DNA from: Palsa-1233 sp031367105
GTDB taxonomy: Bacteria > Gemmatimonadota > Gemmatimonadetes > Gemmatimonadales > GWC2-71-9
Length of the DNA stretch: 6,969 bases
Direction of reading: 5' to 3'
Assembly (NCBI GenBank): GCA_031367105.1
Contig: JANLPG010000070.1
Location: forward strand, 1-6,969
The notes under the pieces are model-generated. The model had not been told where the DNA came from. It searched no databases and worked only from the letters and a program-made list of their open reading frames with translations. Made by a program: the position numbers and the translations under genes. Each line of letters starts with the position of its first letter. Position 1 is the stretch's first letter. Below, in pieces: positions 1 to 5,688 of this stretch.

Positions 1-1
1 C

Positions 2-229
2 ACGGCGATCATGGCCGGCCTGCTCCCGATCCTCTGGGGGACGGGAGCGGGGGCGAGCATCATGAAGCGGATCGCCGCGCCGATGGTGGGGGGGATGATC
101 AGCAGCACGCTGCTCACGCTCCTGGTGATCCCGGCGATCTACGCGCTGTGGAAAGAACGAGGGTTGGGTCGGACCAGATCGCCCGATCTTCGATCCGAAA
201 GTGAGTCGGTCCCCGTGGGTAACAATTGA
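2..229 (+). CDS. cusA: Heavy-metal RND efflux pump inner-membrane subunit, CusA/CzcA type (3' end only)
   Basis: This is the last 75 codons of a gene that starts before the window, ending at the TGA at 227-229. The visible protein has the final transmembrane helices of a heavy-metal RND pump: a glycine-rich stretch GLLPILWGTGAG, then IMKRIAAPMVGGMISS, then a hydrophobic helix ending in VIPAIYALW. This matches the C-terminal signature of CusA/CzcA proteins as I know the family. Such pumps are proton-driven inner-membrane trimers working with a periplasmic adaptor and an outer-membrane channel to expel Cu(I)/Ag(I) or Zn/Co/Cd. A hydrophilic tail of about 20 residues follows the last helix. Which metal is moved cannot be told from this fragment; copper is inferred from the neighbours. 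The next gene starts only 26 bases downstream, so co-transcription is likely. The symbol is by family, not a proven orthologue. Confidence 0.88.
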   Translation, partial: TAIMAGLLPILWGTGAGASIMKRIAAPMVGGMISSTLLTLLVIPAIYALWKERGLGRTRSPDLRSESESVPVGNN

Positions 230-244
230 AATCCTGCTTCTCTC

Positions 245-250
245 AGGAGG
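245..250 (+). promoter_or_regulatory. Strong Shine-Dalgarno, AGGAGG
   Basis: AGGAGG lies five bases upstream of the ATG at 256. It fixes that ATG as the start of the small membrane protein, although the reading frame is open further upstream to an ATG at 226 that has no such site and would overlap the pump gene's stop. Confidence 0.75.
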
Positions 251-255
251 TTTGT

Positions 256-531
256 ATGCGTCTCGATATTCGTGCCTTCGCCTGCGCCGGCGGACTGGCC
301 GCAGCACTGCTCTTCATCGTGTGCTCGGCCGGGGTGGCCTTGGCACCCCAGGCCACCTCCGCGTTCGCCGGCGATCTCATCCACGCGGATCTGACCGGAT
401 TGGTCCGGACACTTACGTGGGGAAGCTTCGCGCTGGGCCTGGTCGTGTGGACCGCCGGGACCGCCCTCACCTTCGCCGTAATCGCGGCGACGTACAACCG
501 GTTGGCCTCCACCGCACCGGTCGGGCGCTGA
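256..531 (+). CDS. Small two-helix membrane protein, DUF5676-like
   Basis: This encodes a 91-residue protein with two predicted membrane helices, about residues 8-29 and 55-78, joined by a short polar loop. The N-terminus (MRLDIRAFACAGGLAAALL), the second helix beginning LTWGSFALGLVVW, and the ending AATYNRL all resemble the DUF5676 family of small inner-membrane proteins, which I recall being common in metal-resistance clusters. No function is established for that family to my knowledge. The start is set by a perfect AGGAGG five bases upstream. The gene follows the pump gene by 26 bases and belongs to the same likely operon. A second protein of the same general type is encoded at 2285-2539. 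The first helix could be read as a signal peptide, but the second helix and the lack of an obvious cleavage site favour an integral membrane protein. Confidence 0.72.
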   Translation: MRLDIRAFACAGGLAAALLFIVCSAGVALAPQATSAFAGDLIHADLTGLVRTLTWGSFALGLVVWTAGTALTFAVIAATYNRLASTAPVGR

Positions 532-584
532 GCCAGTCGGCCCCTCTCGTAGAGAACCCGGAGCCGCGAGCCCGTCGCATCCCC

Positions 585-601
585 AAGGAGAACTACTCCT
601 T
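585..601 (+). repeat. Short inverted repeat between the DUF5676-like gene and copZ
   Basis: AAGGAG and CTCCTT form a 6-bp stem around the 5-base loop AACTA. There is no run of T after it, so it is not a classical intrinsic terminator. The left arm is itself Shine-Dalgarno-like but lies 18 bases from the nearest in-frame ATG (609), too far to be that codon's ribosome site. It could be a weak attenuator or mRNA stability hairpin, or chance. The rest of the 532-686 gap shows nothing else I can support. Confidence 0.3.
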
Positions 602-686
602 CGGTGGGATGGCTCCGGCGGCACAAAGCGATGATTGTCATTGCGACAGCGGCACCGCTGTTCACCCTTCGCCGCCGAAAGGTCCC

Positions 687-893
687 ATGCTCAGCCTCAC
701 GATCCCCATTGCCGGCATGACCTGCGGCGGTTGCGTCAGCAGCGTCCGCAATGCCCTCTCGAAGATCACCGGCGTGCAGGAAGCGCACGTGACGGTCGGA
801 GCCGCCACGGTCACTTACGATCCCGCACTGACCAGTCCAGAGGCACTGCGCGGAGCAGTCGCGCACGCAGGCTACACCGCGACCGCGGCCTGA
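687..893 (+). CDS. copZ: CopZ-like HMA metallochaperone with intact GMTCGGC motif
   Basis: This is a 68-residue single-domain protein of the heavy-metal-associated (HMA) fold. The metal motif GMTCGGC is at residues 10-16, with thiolate ligands C13 and C16. The rest follows the ferredoxin-like pattern: helix (VSSVRNALSKITGV), strand (EAHVTVGAATVTYD), a second helix and a closing AGY. Known members bind one Cu(I) through the two cysteines and pass it to copper ATPases or repressors in the cytoplasm. The start at 687 has AAAGG four bases upstream and gives the usual CopZ length. The frame is open further upstream with an ATG at 609, which would add 26 residues containing a Cys-His-Cys stretch; I prefer the shorter form. 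It is followed by an unknown gene nine bases after its stop. A MerP-like mercury role is a less likely alternative, since no other mer gene is present. Confidence 0.85.
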   Translation: MLSLTIPIAGMTCGGCVSSVRNALSKITGVQEAHVTVGAATVTYDPALTSPEALRGAVAHAGYTATAA

Positions 894-902
894 GATGCGG
901 TC

Positions 903-1172
903 GTGACAACCAGCCTCAACACATCCATGCTCAATCACGCCGTGCTGCGGCGGCTCGTCGACAAGGCCAATGCGCTGCCGCTGGCGGACCGCATCACCCT
1001 GTTCAAAGGGCTCATCCCCGGGACGGCGCGAGAGATGTCGCCGCGCGCGTTCACTGCGCTGATCGCCGAGCTGCTGCTCAAGGGCGAGCGCCTGTACGAA
1101 GCGATGAGCCACCCTGGCCAGGGGCGGGTCACGCGCGTGGTCATGGGCGAACGAGATCTCGAACAGCGATGA
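903..1172 (+). CDS. Conserved-looking unknown 89-aa protein
   Basis: The reading frame starts at GTG 903, nine bases after the copZ stop, and runs 89 codons. An alternative ATG at 927 would give 81 residues; neither has a good Shine-Dalgarno, so translation may depend on coupling to copZ. The protein has no signal peptide, membrane helix or cysteine. It looks like a small soluble, mostly helical protein: an amphipathic start (VLRRLVDKANALPLADR), a segment FKGLIPGTAREMSPRAF, a helix TALIAELLLKGERLYEAM, then a charged C-terminus HPGQGRVTRVVMGERDLEQR. I do not recognise a named domain. The regular amphipathic pattern and operon position argue that it is real. A small accessory or regulatory role in the metal cluster is inference only. 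Confidence 0.6.
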   Translation: MTTSLNTSMLNHAVLRRLVDKANALPLADRITLFKGLIPGTAREMSPRAFTALIAELLLKGERLYEAMSHPGQGRVTRVVMGERDLEQR

Positions 1173-1301
1173 GTCCCGTACACCCCTCCGGAACGACCCG
1201 CTGCACCGGCAGTCGGCGATGGCGTCACGGGTGCGCCACGCTCATCCTGTGTCAGATGAAGGGGCAACACCCTGCATGACCATCTCGACCAGCATGACAA
1301 A

Positions 1302-1323
1302 GACTGCATTGCCGCAATGAGTC
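1302..1323. promoter_or_regulatory. Imperfect dyad in the 270-base gap before the SxxS gene (possible operator)
   Basis: GACT-G-CATTGC-C-GCAATG-AGTC reads as a 10-bp dyad with one extra G on the left and one central base. It is the only marked symmetry I found in the 1173-1442 gap and is too tight at its centre to be a comfortable RNA hairpin unless the loop opens to CCG. It does not match the copper operators I know (CueR-type ACCTTCC dyads, CopY TACANNTGTA, CsoR-type). No convincing -35/-10 pair was found next to it. The rest of the gap holds only very short frames. Confidence 0.3.
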
Positions 1324-1430
1324 GACCCGACGCGCACATCGTGATCGCACGCCAGACGCCACCGCGCAAGCACGGTGGGCTTGCGAAGTAGCCGGAGTGC
1401 GTCACAGGACATGTTGAATGCCTACACGGC

Positions 1431-1438
1431 AAAGGAGG
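1431..1438 (+). promoter_or_regulatory. Shine-Dalgarno AAAGGAGG deciding the start at 1443
   Basis: The near-consensus AAAGGAGG ends four bases before ATG 1443. An in-frame GTG at 1440 is one base from the site and too close, so ATG 1443 is chosen. The resulting MKTSVI start is also the same as that of the paralogous ATPase domain at 2598. Confidence 0.75.
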
Positions 1439-1442
1439 CGTG

Positions 1443-1865
1443 ATGAAGACCAGTGTGATCGAAATACACGATATGCTGTCGGTGTTGAGCGTCGATGGGG
1501 TCGAACAGCGCATCGGCGCCGTGCCGGGTGTCGAGAGCGTTACGGTCAATTTCGCGGCGGCCAGCGCAACGGTGCGCTACGACGAGACCCGCCTCGATAT
1601 CGCCGATATCAAGTCGGGAGTGCGCCAAGGTGGGTTCGCGGCGACGGCGACCGACGCGACCGCGAAGAGCCCCGGGCACCAAGGCCACGGAGCACCGAAT
1701 GCGCCGAGCCCACTCCCGGCACCCCCAGCCCCAGCGGCGACAACTGGTGGCGCGGACGCATCCCCGATCCAGCGCGACAACGCGGCGCCGCCAAAGGGGC
1801 CGGCAGCAGTGCCCGTGCCCGCCGCGCAGCACGACACCGTACACCAGGACAAAGACAAGAGCTAG
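1443..1865 (+). CDS. Stand-alone HMA-like protein with SxxS in place of CxxC
   Basis: This 140-residue protein has an N-terminal HMA-fold domain (about residues 1-67) followed by a 70-residue Ala/Pro-rich, probably disordered tail. Aligned with the CopZ protein of this window, GMTCGGC becomes DMLSVLS: both metal-binding cysteines are serines (S13, S16), while the strand and helix pattern is kept (PGVESVTVN, ATVRYDETRL). There are no cysteines in the protein. The domain matches the first 67 residues of the downstream ATPase at 52 of 67 positions by my count, so the two are clear paralogues. The tail holds a few histidines (HQGHG near residue 80, HDTVH near the end) that could bind metal loosely. 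There is no signal peptide or membrane helix, so it is probably cytoplasmic. Thiol-based Cu(I) transfer is unlikely. A docking partner or regulator of the ATPase is inference; an alternative is a decayed duplicate. Confidence 0.82.
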   Translation: MKTSVIEIHDMLSVLSVDGVEQRIGAVPGVESVTVNFAAASATVRYDETRLDIADIKSGVRQGGFAATATDATAKSPGHQGHGAPNAPSPLPAPPAPAATTGGADASPIQRDNAAPPKGPAAVPVPAAQHDTVHQDKDKS

Positions 1866-1901
1866 GGCGCCCGGTCACCAACAGCCACTCAGGAGCGAAG
1901 T

Positions 1902-2279
1902 ATGACGACCCCCCTCGTTGGACAGGGAAGCCGATCTGATTGGACGGCTGCCATGCTCTCGGCGCAGGACGCCATTCAGCTGCCGGAAGTGCAGGCGATG
2001 CTGCGCAGGCTAGCTGACTTTCACCTCGGTGTCTTCATGCCGCACAGTCATGACGAACGCACGGGTGACTTCCGCTCGCTGCCCGACGACGCCATCCAGG
2101 TCGAATCCGGGTTGACCGTGTCATTCCGGCCCGCGGACGTGATCAGCCAGCAGGCACCTCGTTTTCTTCCCGTGGGATGGATGTGGCGCGCCGGCACAGT
2201 GGCACCCGTGGCCGCATGCGAAATGGTCAGCGACGAGAACCCGGGCGACGCAGCGCGCGTCGTCAAGCACAAGATGTAA
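1902..2279 (+). CDS. Unknown 125-aa soluble protein with PHSHDE motif
   Basis: The ATG at 1902 has AGGAG six bases upstream, 36 bases after the previous stop. The 125-residue product has no membrane helix or signal peptide. A helical segment (about residues 27-40, LPEVQAMLRRLADF) leads into HLGVFMPHSHDERTGDF, with a His-rich PHSHDE at residues 47-52. An all-beta-looking stretch follows (about 66-77) and then an aromatic segment FLPVGWMWRAG (about 88-98). One cysteine (C106) lies near the end. I have a vague memory of similar unnamed proteins in bacterial metal clusters, but I cannot assign a domain. H48, H50, D51 and E52 would be plausible metal ligands, which is inference. It is packed between the SxxS protein and a small membrane protein only five bases downstream, so it is probably co-expressed with the ATPase. 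Confidence 0.7.
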   Translation: MTTPLVGQGSRSDWTAAMLSAQDAIQLPEVQAMLRRLADFHLGVFMPHSHDERTGDFRSLPDDAIQVESGLTVSFRPADVISQQAPRFLPVGWMWRAGTVAPVAACEMVSDENPGDAARVVKHKM

Positions 2280-2284
2280 GGACC

Positions 2285-2539
2285 ATGCCACGCCCCTGGA
2301 AGGTCCCCGCGTTTGCGCTGGCCACGACGTTCGCGGTGGCGTACCTGCTCTGTGCCATCTTCGACGTCGTGTTTCCACCCTTCGGATTTATTGCGGCCAT
2401 TGCGCCAGTGAGTCCGTGGCCGCTCACCGGCAGTGCCCTCGCGGTGCTGACGGGAGTCGCCGTGTTCACCGGTGCCGGGTTCGTCCTCGGTGCACTCTAC
2501 GGCATCGCATCGCATTTCTGGGGCAGTAGACTGCGCTAG
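2285..2539 (+). CDS. Second small two-helix membrane protein, DUF5676-like
   Basis: This 84-residue protein has two predicted membrane helices, about residues 9-30 and 47-76, separated by a proline-rich loop. The first helix, AYLLCAIFDVVFPP, closely recalls the pattern of DUF5676 members (a Tyr-x-Leu-Cys-x-x-Phe-Asp segment ending in FP), and the end of the second helix (VLGALYGIASHF) fits their C-terminus. The ATG lies five bases after the previous stop. A short AAGGA overlapping that stop is only two bases from the ATG, so expression may rely on translational coupling. The same frame is open upstream to 2177 inside the preceding gene, but that start would overlap it by 100 bases and is not believed. 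It sits 58 bases before the ATPase and may be an accessory membrane subunit; function is unknown. Confidence 0.7.
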   Translation: MPRPWKVPAFALATTFAVAYLLCAIFDVVFPPFGFIAAIAPVSPWPLTGSALAVLTGVAVFTGAGFVLGALYGIASHFWGSRLR

Positions 2540-2597
2540 TCCGCCCCACTGATCGCGATGCGCCGCGTTGCGATGAACACCGCCTGCCGGAGCCGCG

Positions 2598-4985
2598 ATG
2601 AAGACGAGTGTGATCGACGTACACGACATGCTCTCGGTGTTGAGCGTGCCCGGGGTCGAAGCACAGATCGGGGCCGTGCCGGGCGTGGAGAGCGTCACCG
2701 TGAACGCCGCTGCAGGAAGCGCCACCGTGCGGTACGACGAGACCCGACTCGAGGTCAGCGATATCAAGTCGGCCGTACGCCAGCGCGCGTATGCGTCGGA
2801 GCACGACGCGGCACCTGCCGCGGCACCGGCTGCCGCGCCTGCCGCCGCGCCTCCGGCTGCACCGGCCGCCGGTGAAGCCCATAGCGCCCACGCGGGCAAC
2901 ACGGGTCACCCGTCGATGGAGCCGGCGAAGGCGCCAGAGGCGCCCTCCGCCATGTCGGCCGACATGGCGCACGACATGGGCCACACTGGCCACGACCTGG
3001 CGGCCATGGTGCGCGACATGCGCAATCGCTTCTGGATCTGCCTGGCGTTCGCGGTGCCGATCTTTGTGTACTCCCCGATGGGACGTCTCTTCGTGCCACC
3101 GGCCCCGCCGTTCGGCTTGGAGCTCGATCTCTGGCTGTTCGTCCTGGCCAGCGCCGCGATCCTCTACCCGAGTTGGCCGTTCTTTGTCTCCGCCTGGCGC
3201 GCGGTCAAGAAGGGCGTACTGGGAATGGCCGCGCTGATCGTGTTGAGCGTGGGGACCGGATATCTGTTCAGCGTCGGTACGACCTTCTTCTTCAAGGGAG
3301 GCGGGCAGTTCTTCGAAGCCGCGTCGGTCCTGCTGGTCTTCATCCTGCTCGGACACTGGCTGGAAATGCGCGCCCGGGCCGGTGCGTCGTCGGCCATCAC
3401 GGCCCTGATGGATCTCACCCCGGCCAAGGCCAACGTGATCCGGGACGGCGTTGAGACTGAAGTGCCGACGGCGGAGGTGCTGGCGGGCGAGATCGTCGTG
3501 ATCCGGCCGGGCAACAAGATCCCGGTCGACGGCACGGTGGAGACCGGCGAGTCGCTGGTCGACGAGTCCATGCTCACCGGTGAGTCGATGCCGGTCACGA
3601 AGGGACCAGGGGCGACGGTGATCGGCGCGACCATCAACAAGAGCGGCAGCTTTCGCTACAAAGCCACGAAGGTCGGCGCCGACTCGGCGCTGGCGCAGAT
3701 CGTCAAACTCGTGCAGGAAGCGCAGAACTCCAAGGCGCCGGCGCAGCTCCTGGCCGACAAGGCCGCGCAGTGGCTGGTGATCGTCGCCATCCTCGTCGGC
3801 CTTGCGACCTTTGCGGTGTGGTTCTGGTGGATCGGACAGTCGCTGCTGTTCGCGGTGACCCTGACCATCACGGTCTTCGTGATCGCCTGCCCGGATGCAT
3901 TGGGCCTGGCCACGCCCATGGCGGTGATGGTGGGCACGGGGCTGGGCGCGATGAACGGCATTCTCTTCAAGAACGCGTCGGCCCTTGAAGATGCCACCAA
4001 GCTGGACGTCATCATTTTCGACAAGACCGGCACGCTCACCGTCGGCCAGCCGGAGGTGGTCGAGATGGTCACGGCGGAGGGCACGACCGAGGATGCGTTG
4101 CTGACCGCCGCCGCGGCCGTCGAGCAGGGATCCGACCATCCGCTGGCTCAGGCCATCGTCCGCCGTGCCGCGCACCTGACCGTCGCGGCACCAACGGCCT
4201 TCGAAAGCCTTGACGGCATGGGCGCGCGCGCCGAGACCGCTGGCGGCCCGGTGTTCCTCGGCAACCGGCTGCTGATGGACAACCAGAACCTCGCGCTCGG
4301 TACGCTGGAAGCGGAAGCAACACGCCTCCAGGGGGACGGCCGCACCGTGGTCCATGTCGCGCAATCCGGTCGCGTGATCGGCCTCATCGCCATCGCGGAT
4401 GCCATCAGGCCGACCTCCAAGGCCGCCGTGGCCAAGCTGCGCGAACGCCACATCGAAGTGGTGATGCTGACCGGCGACAACGCTGCCACGGCCAAGCGCA
4501 TCGCCGCGGACCTCGGTATCGACCGCGTGCTGGCCGACGTGCTGCCGGGCCAGAAGGCCGACAAGGTGAAGGAGTTGCAGGCCACGGGGAAGAAGGTCGG
4601 CATGGTGGGCGACGGCGTGAACGACGCGCCGGCGCTGACCCAGGCCGACGTGGGATTCGCCATTGGTGCCGGCACCGATGTGGCGATGGAAAGCGCCGAT
4701 GTGGTGCTGATGAAGAGCGATCCGTATGACATCGTCGCGGCGATCGAGCTGTCGCGCGCGACGCTGCGGAAAATGCACCAGAATCTCTGGTGGGCCGTGG
4801 GCTACAACGCGATCGCGTTCCCGCTCGCGGCCGGGGTGTTGTATCCGTTCGTCCTGAGCCCCGAGGTGGCGGCACTGTCGATGTCCGGCAGCACCCTCAT
4901 TGTGGCGATCAATGCGCTGATGCTGAAGCGCACCAAACTGACGGGGCTCCGGCCGCCTCGCGACGAGAAGAGGAGTCCCGCCTGA
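2598..4985 (+). CDS. P1B-type heavy-metal (probably copper) transporting ATPase, CPD motif, N-terminal SxxS domain
   Basis: This 795-residue protein is a complete P1B-type ATPase that pumps metal ions across the inner membrane using ATP. In order: HMA-like domain (1-67) with S13 and S16 replacing the metal cysteines; Ala/Pro spacer (71-91); His/Met-rich stretch (about 95-132); first membrane helices from about 145; actuator motif TGES (327-330); metal helix with C431-P432-D433; phosphorylation site D475 in DKTGT; SDHP (512-515), with the nucleotide-binding His514; hinge motif GDGVND (671-676). The last helices carry GYNAIAFPLAAG and MSGST...NA. The His/Met-rich N-terminus and MSxST helix are closer to CopB (P1B-3) than to CopA, but CPD is neither CPC (CopA) nor CPH (CopB). 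GGAG five bases upstream supports ATG 2598. Copper is the likeliest substrate from context; the exact ion and oxidation state cannot be told. The stop overlaps the next gene. Confidence 0.93.
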   Translation: MKTSVIDVHDMLSVLSVPGVEAQIGAVPGVESVTVNAAAGSATVRYDETRLEVSDIKSAVRQRAYASEHDAAPAAAPAAAPAAAPPAAPAAGEAHSAHAGNTGHPSMEPAKAPEAPSAMSADMAHDMGHTGHDLAAMVRDMRNRFWICLAFAVPIFVYSPMGRLFVPPAPPFGLELDLWLFVLASAAILYPSWPFFVSAWRAVKKGVLGMAALIVLSVGTGYLFSVGTTFFFKGGGQFFEAASVLLVFILLGHWLEMRARAGASSAITALMDLTPAKANVIRDGVETEVPTAEVLAGEIVVIRPGNKIPVDGTVETGESLVDESMLTGESMPVTKGPGATVIGATINKSGSFRYKATKVGADSALAQIVKLVQEAQNSKAPAQLLADKAAQWLVIVAILVGLATFAVWFWWIGQSLLFAVTLTITVFVIACPDALGLATPMAVMVGTGLGAMNGILFKNASALEDATKLDVIIFDKTGTLTVGQPEVVEMVTAEGTTEDALLTAAAAVEQGSDHPLAQAIVRRAAHLTVAAPTAFESLDGMGARAETAGGPVFLGNRLLMDNQNLALGTLEAEATRLQGDGRTVVHVAQSGRVIGLIAIADAIRPTSKAAVAKLRERHIEVVMLTGDNAATAKRIAADLGIDRVLADVLPGQKADKVKELQATGKKVGMVGDGVNDAPALTQADVGFAIGAGTDVAMESADVVLMKSDPYDIVAAIELSRATLRKMHQNLWWAVGYNAIAFPLAAGVLYPFVLSPEVAALSMSGSTLIVAINALMLKRTKLTGLRPPRDEKRSPA
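2808..2870 (+). repeat. Low-complexity GC-rich stretch coding the Ala/Pro spacer of the ATPase
   Basis: Reiterated GCN and CCN codons encode residues 71-91 (alanine and proline only) between the SxxS domain and the His/Met-rich segment. It acts as a flexible or extended linker. Such runs vary easily in length by slippage. Confidence 0.7.
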
Positions 4986-5677
4986 TGTGCTTTTCAGCTT
5001 CGGCCAGTTTCGTTGCCGGCACTGCGCTGTCGGTGGTAGGCGTCGCGGCGCTGCGGCGCACCGAAACACCGACCGAACGGCCGCTCGCGCTGATCCCGCT
5101 GCTGTTCGGCGTCCAGCAACTGATCGAAGGCGTCATCTGGCTGACGTTCAGTCACGACGCGCCGCTCCTCAAGGAGTGGATGACGTATCTGTATTCGGGA
5201 TTCTCGCATGCCCTGTGGCCCGTGTACATGCCATTCGCCGTGGGCGTCCTCGAAGCCGTACCCTGGCGCAAGAAGGTGATCTTCGCATACGGGGTTGTGG
5301 GCGTCGCGGTGAGCAGCTACCTGCTGTACTACATGGTCATGAGCCCGATGGTCGCCGAAGTCATCGGGAGGCATATCGCCTACGTGTCTCCCCACTTTTA
5401 CCGGATCCCGGTAATGGCGCTCTACCTCGCCGCAACGTGTGTCAGTTGCTTCTTCTCGAGTCACCGGTTCGTGAGGCTCTTCGGCATGCTGGCGTTGTTC
5501 TCCTTCATCGCGGCCTACATCGTCCACGTCACGGCCCTGGTCTCGATCTGGTGCTTCTTCGCCGCGTTGCTGAGCCTGCTCATCTATGCGCACCTCCGAT
5601 TCAGGAATCTCGGTGGGTTTCCCGATGCCACAGCGATCGCGGCGCCCGGTGGCCACCGCCACATCGACGGACAGTAG
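4985..5677 (+). CDS. Multi-pass membrane protein, DUF6629-like
   Basis: The ATG overlaps the ATPase stop by one base (TGATG), a standard sign of translational coupling. The 230-residue product begins MCFSASASFVAG, the hallmark start of the DUF6629 family as I recall it, and has about seven hydrophobic segments: roughly 7-23, 33-53, 70-90, 98-118, 141-157, 164-184 and 186-203. Other family-like features are QQLIEGVIW (44-52) and an HALWP segment (75-79). The C-terminus is a short polar tail. No biochemical function is known to me for this family. The overlap with the ATPase gene implies co-expression, so a role in metal transport or envelope stress is conceivable, but this is inference. The frame is open upstream within the ATPase gene, which I treat as chance. 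Conserved Cys2 at the very N-terminus is notable. Confidence 0.8.
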   Translation: MCFSASASFVAGTALSVVGVAALRRTETPTERPLALIPLLFGVQQLIEGVIWLTFSHDAPLLKEWMTYLYSGFSHALWPVYMPFAVGVLEAVPWRKKVIFAYGVVGVAVSSYLLYYMVMSPMVAEVIGRHIAYVSPHFYRIPVMALYLAATCVSCFFSSHRFVRLFGMLALFSFIAAYIVHVTALVSIWCFFAALLSLLIYAHLRFRNLGGFPDATAIAAPGGHRHIDGQ

Positions 5678-5688
5678 CCCGGCGTGCA

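Noticed and set aside
201..608. Upstream extension of the copZ frame to 201
   Set aside because: It would run through the entire DUF5676-like gene in another frame with Arg-rich, domain-free sequence. Only the part from 687 (perhaps 609) looks like protein.
631..720. 29-codon frame starting MIVIATAAPLFTLRRRK, overlapping the copZ start
   Set aside because: It is short, has no ribosome site, and ends inside copZ. It is not supported as a leader peptide.
243..1112. Long - strand open frame across the DUF5676-like, copZ and 89-aa genes
   Set aside because: It overlaps three better-supported + strand genes, has an Arg/Gly/His-rich composition, and has no ribosome site or recognisable motif.
1260..1391. 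Open frame in the 1173-1442 gap reading HDHLDQHDKDC and ending GGLAK
   Set aside because: The His/Asp-rich look is tempting, but the only ATG in frame (1317) leaves 24 codons without a ribosome site, and no family is recognisable.
1596..1610. GATATC-GCC-GATATC symmetry
   Set aside because: It lies inside the SxxS gene and simply encodes Asp-Ile-Ala-Asp-Ile in frame; treated as chance.
2466..5069. An 867-codon open frame on the - strand opposite the ATPase
   Set aside because: It is exactly antisense to a clearly identified ATPase. The translation is rich in His, Arg, Gly and Gln, as expected from the complement of high-GC coding DNA, and shows no domain.
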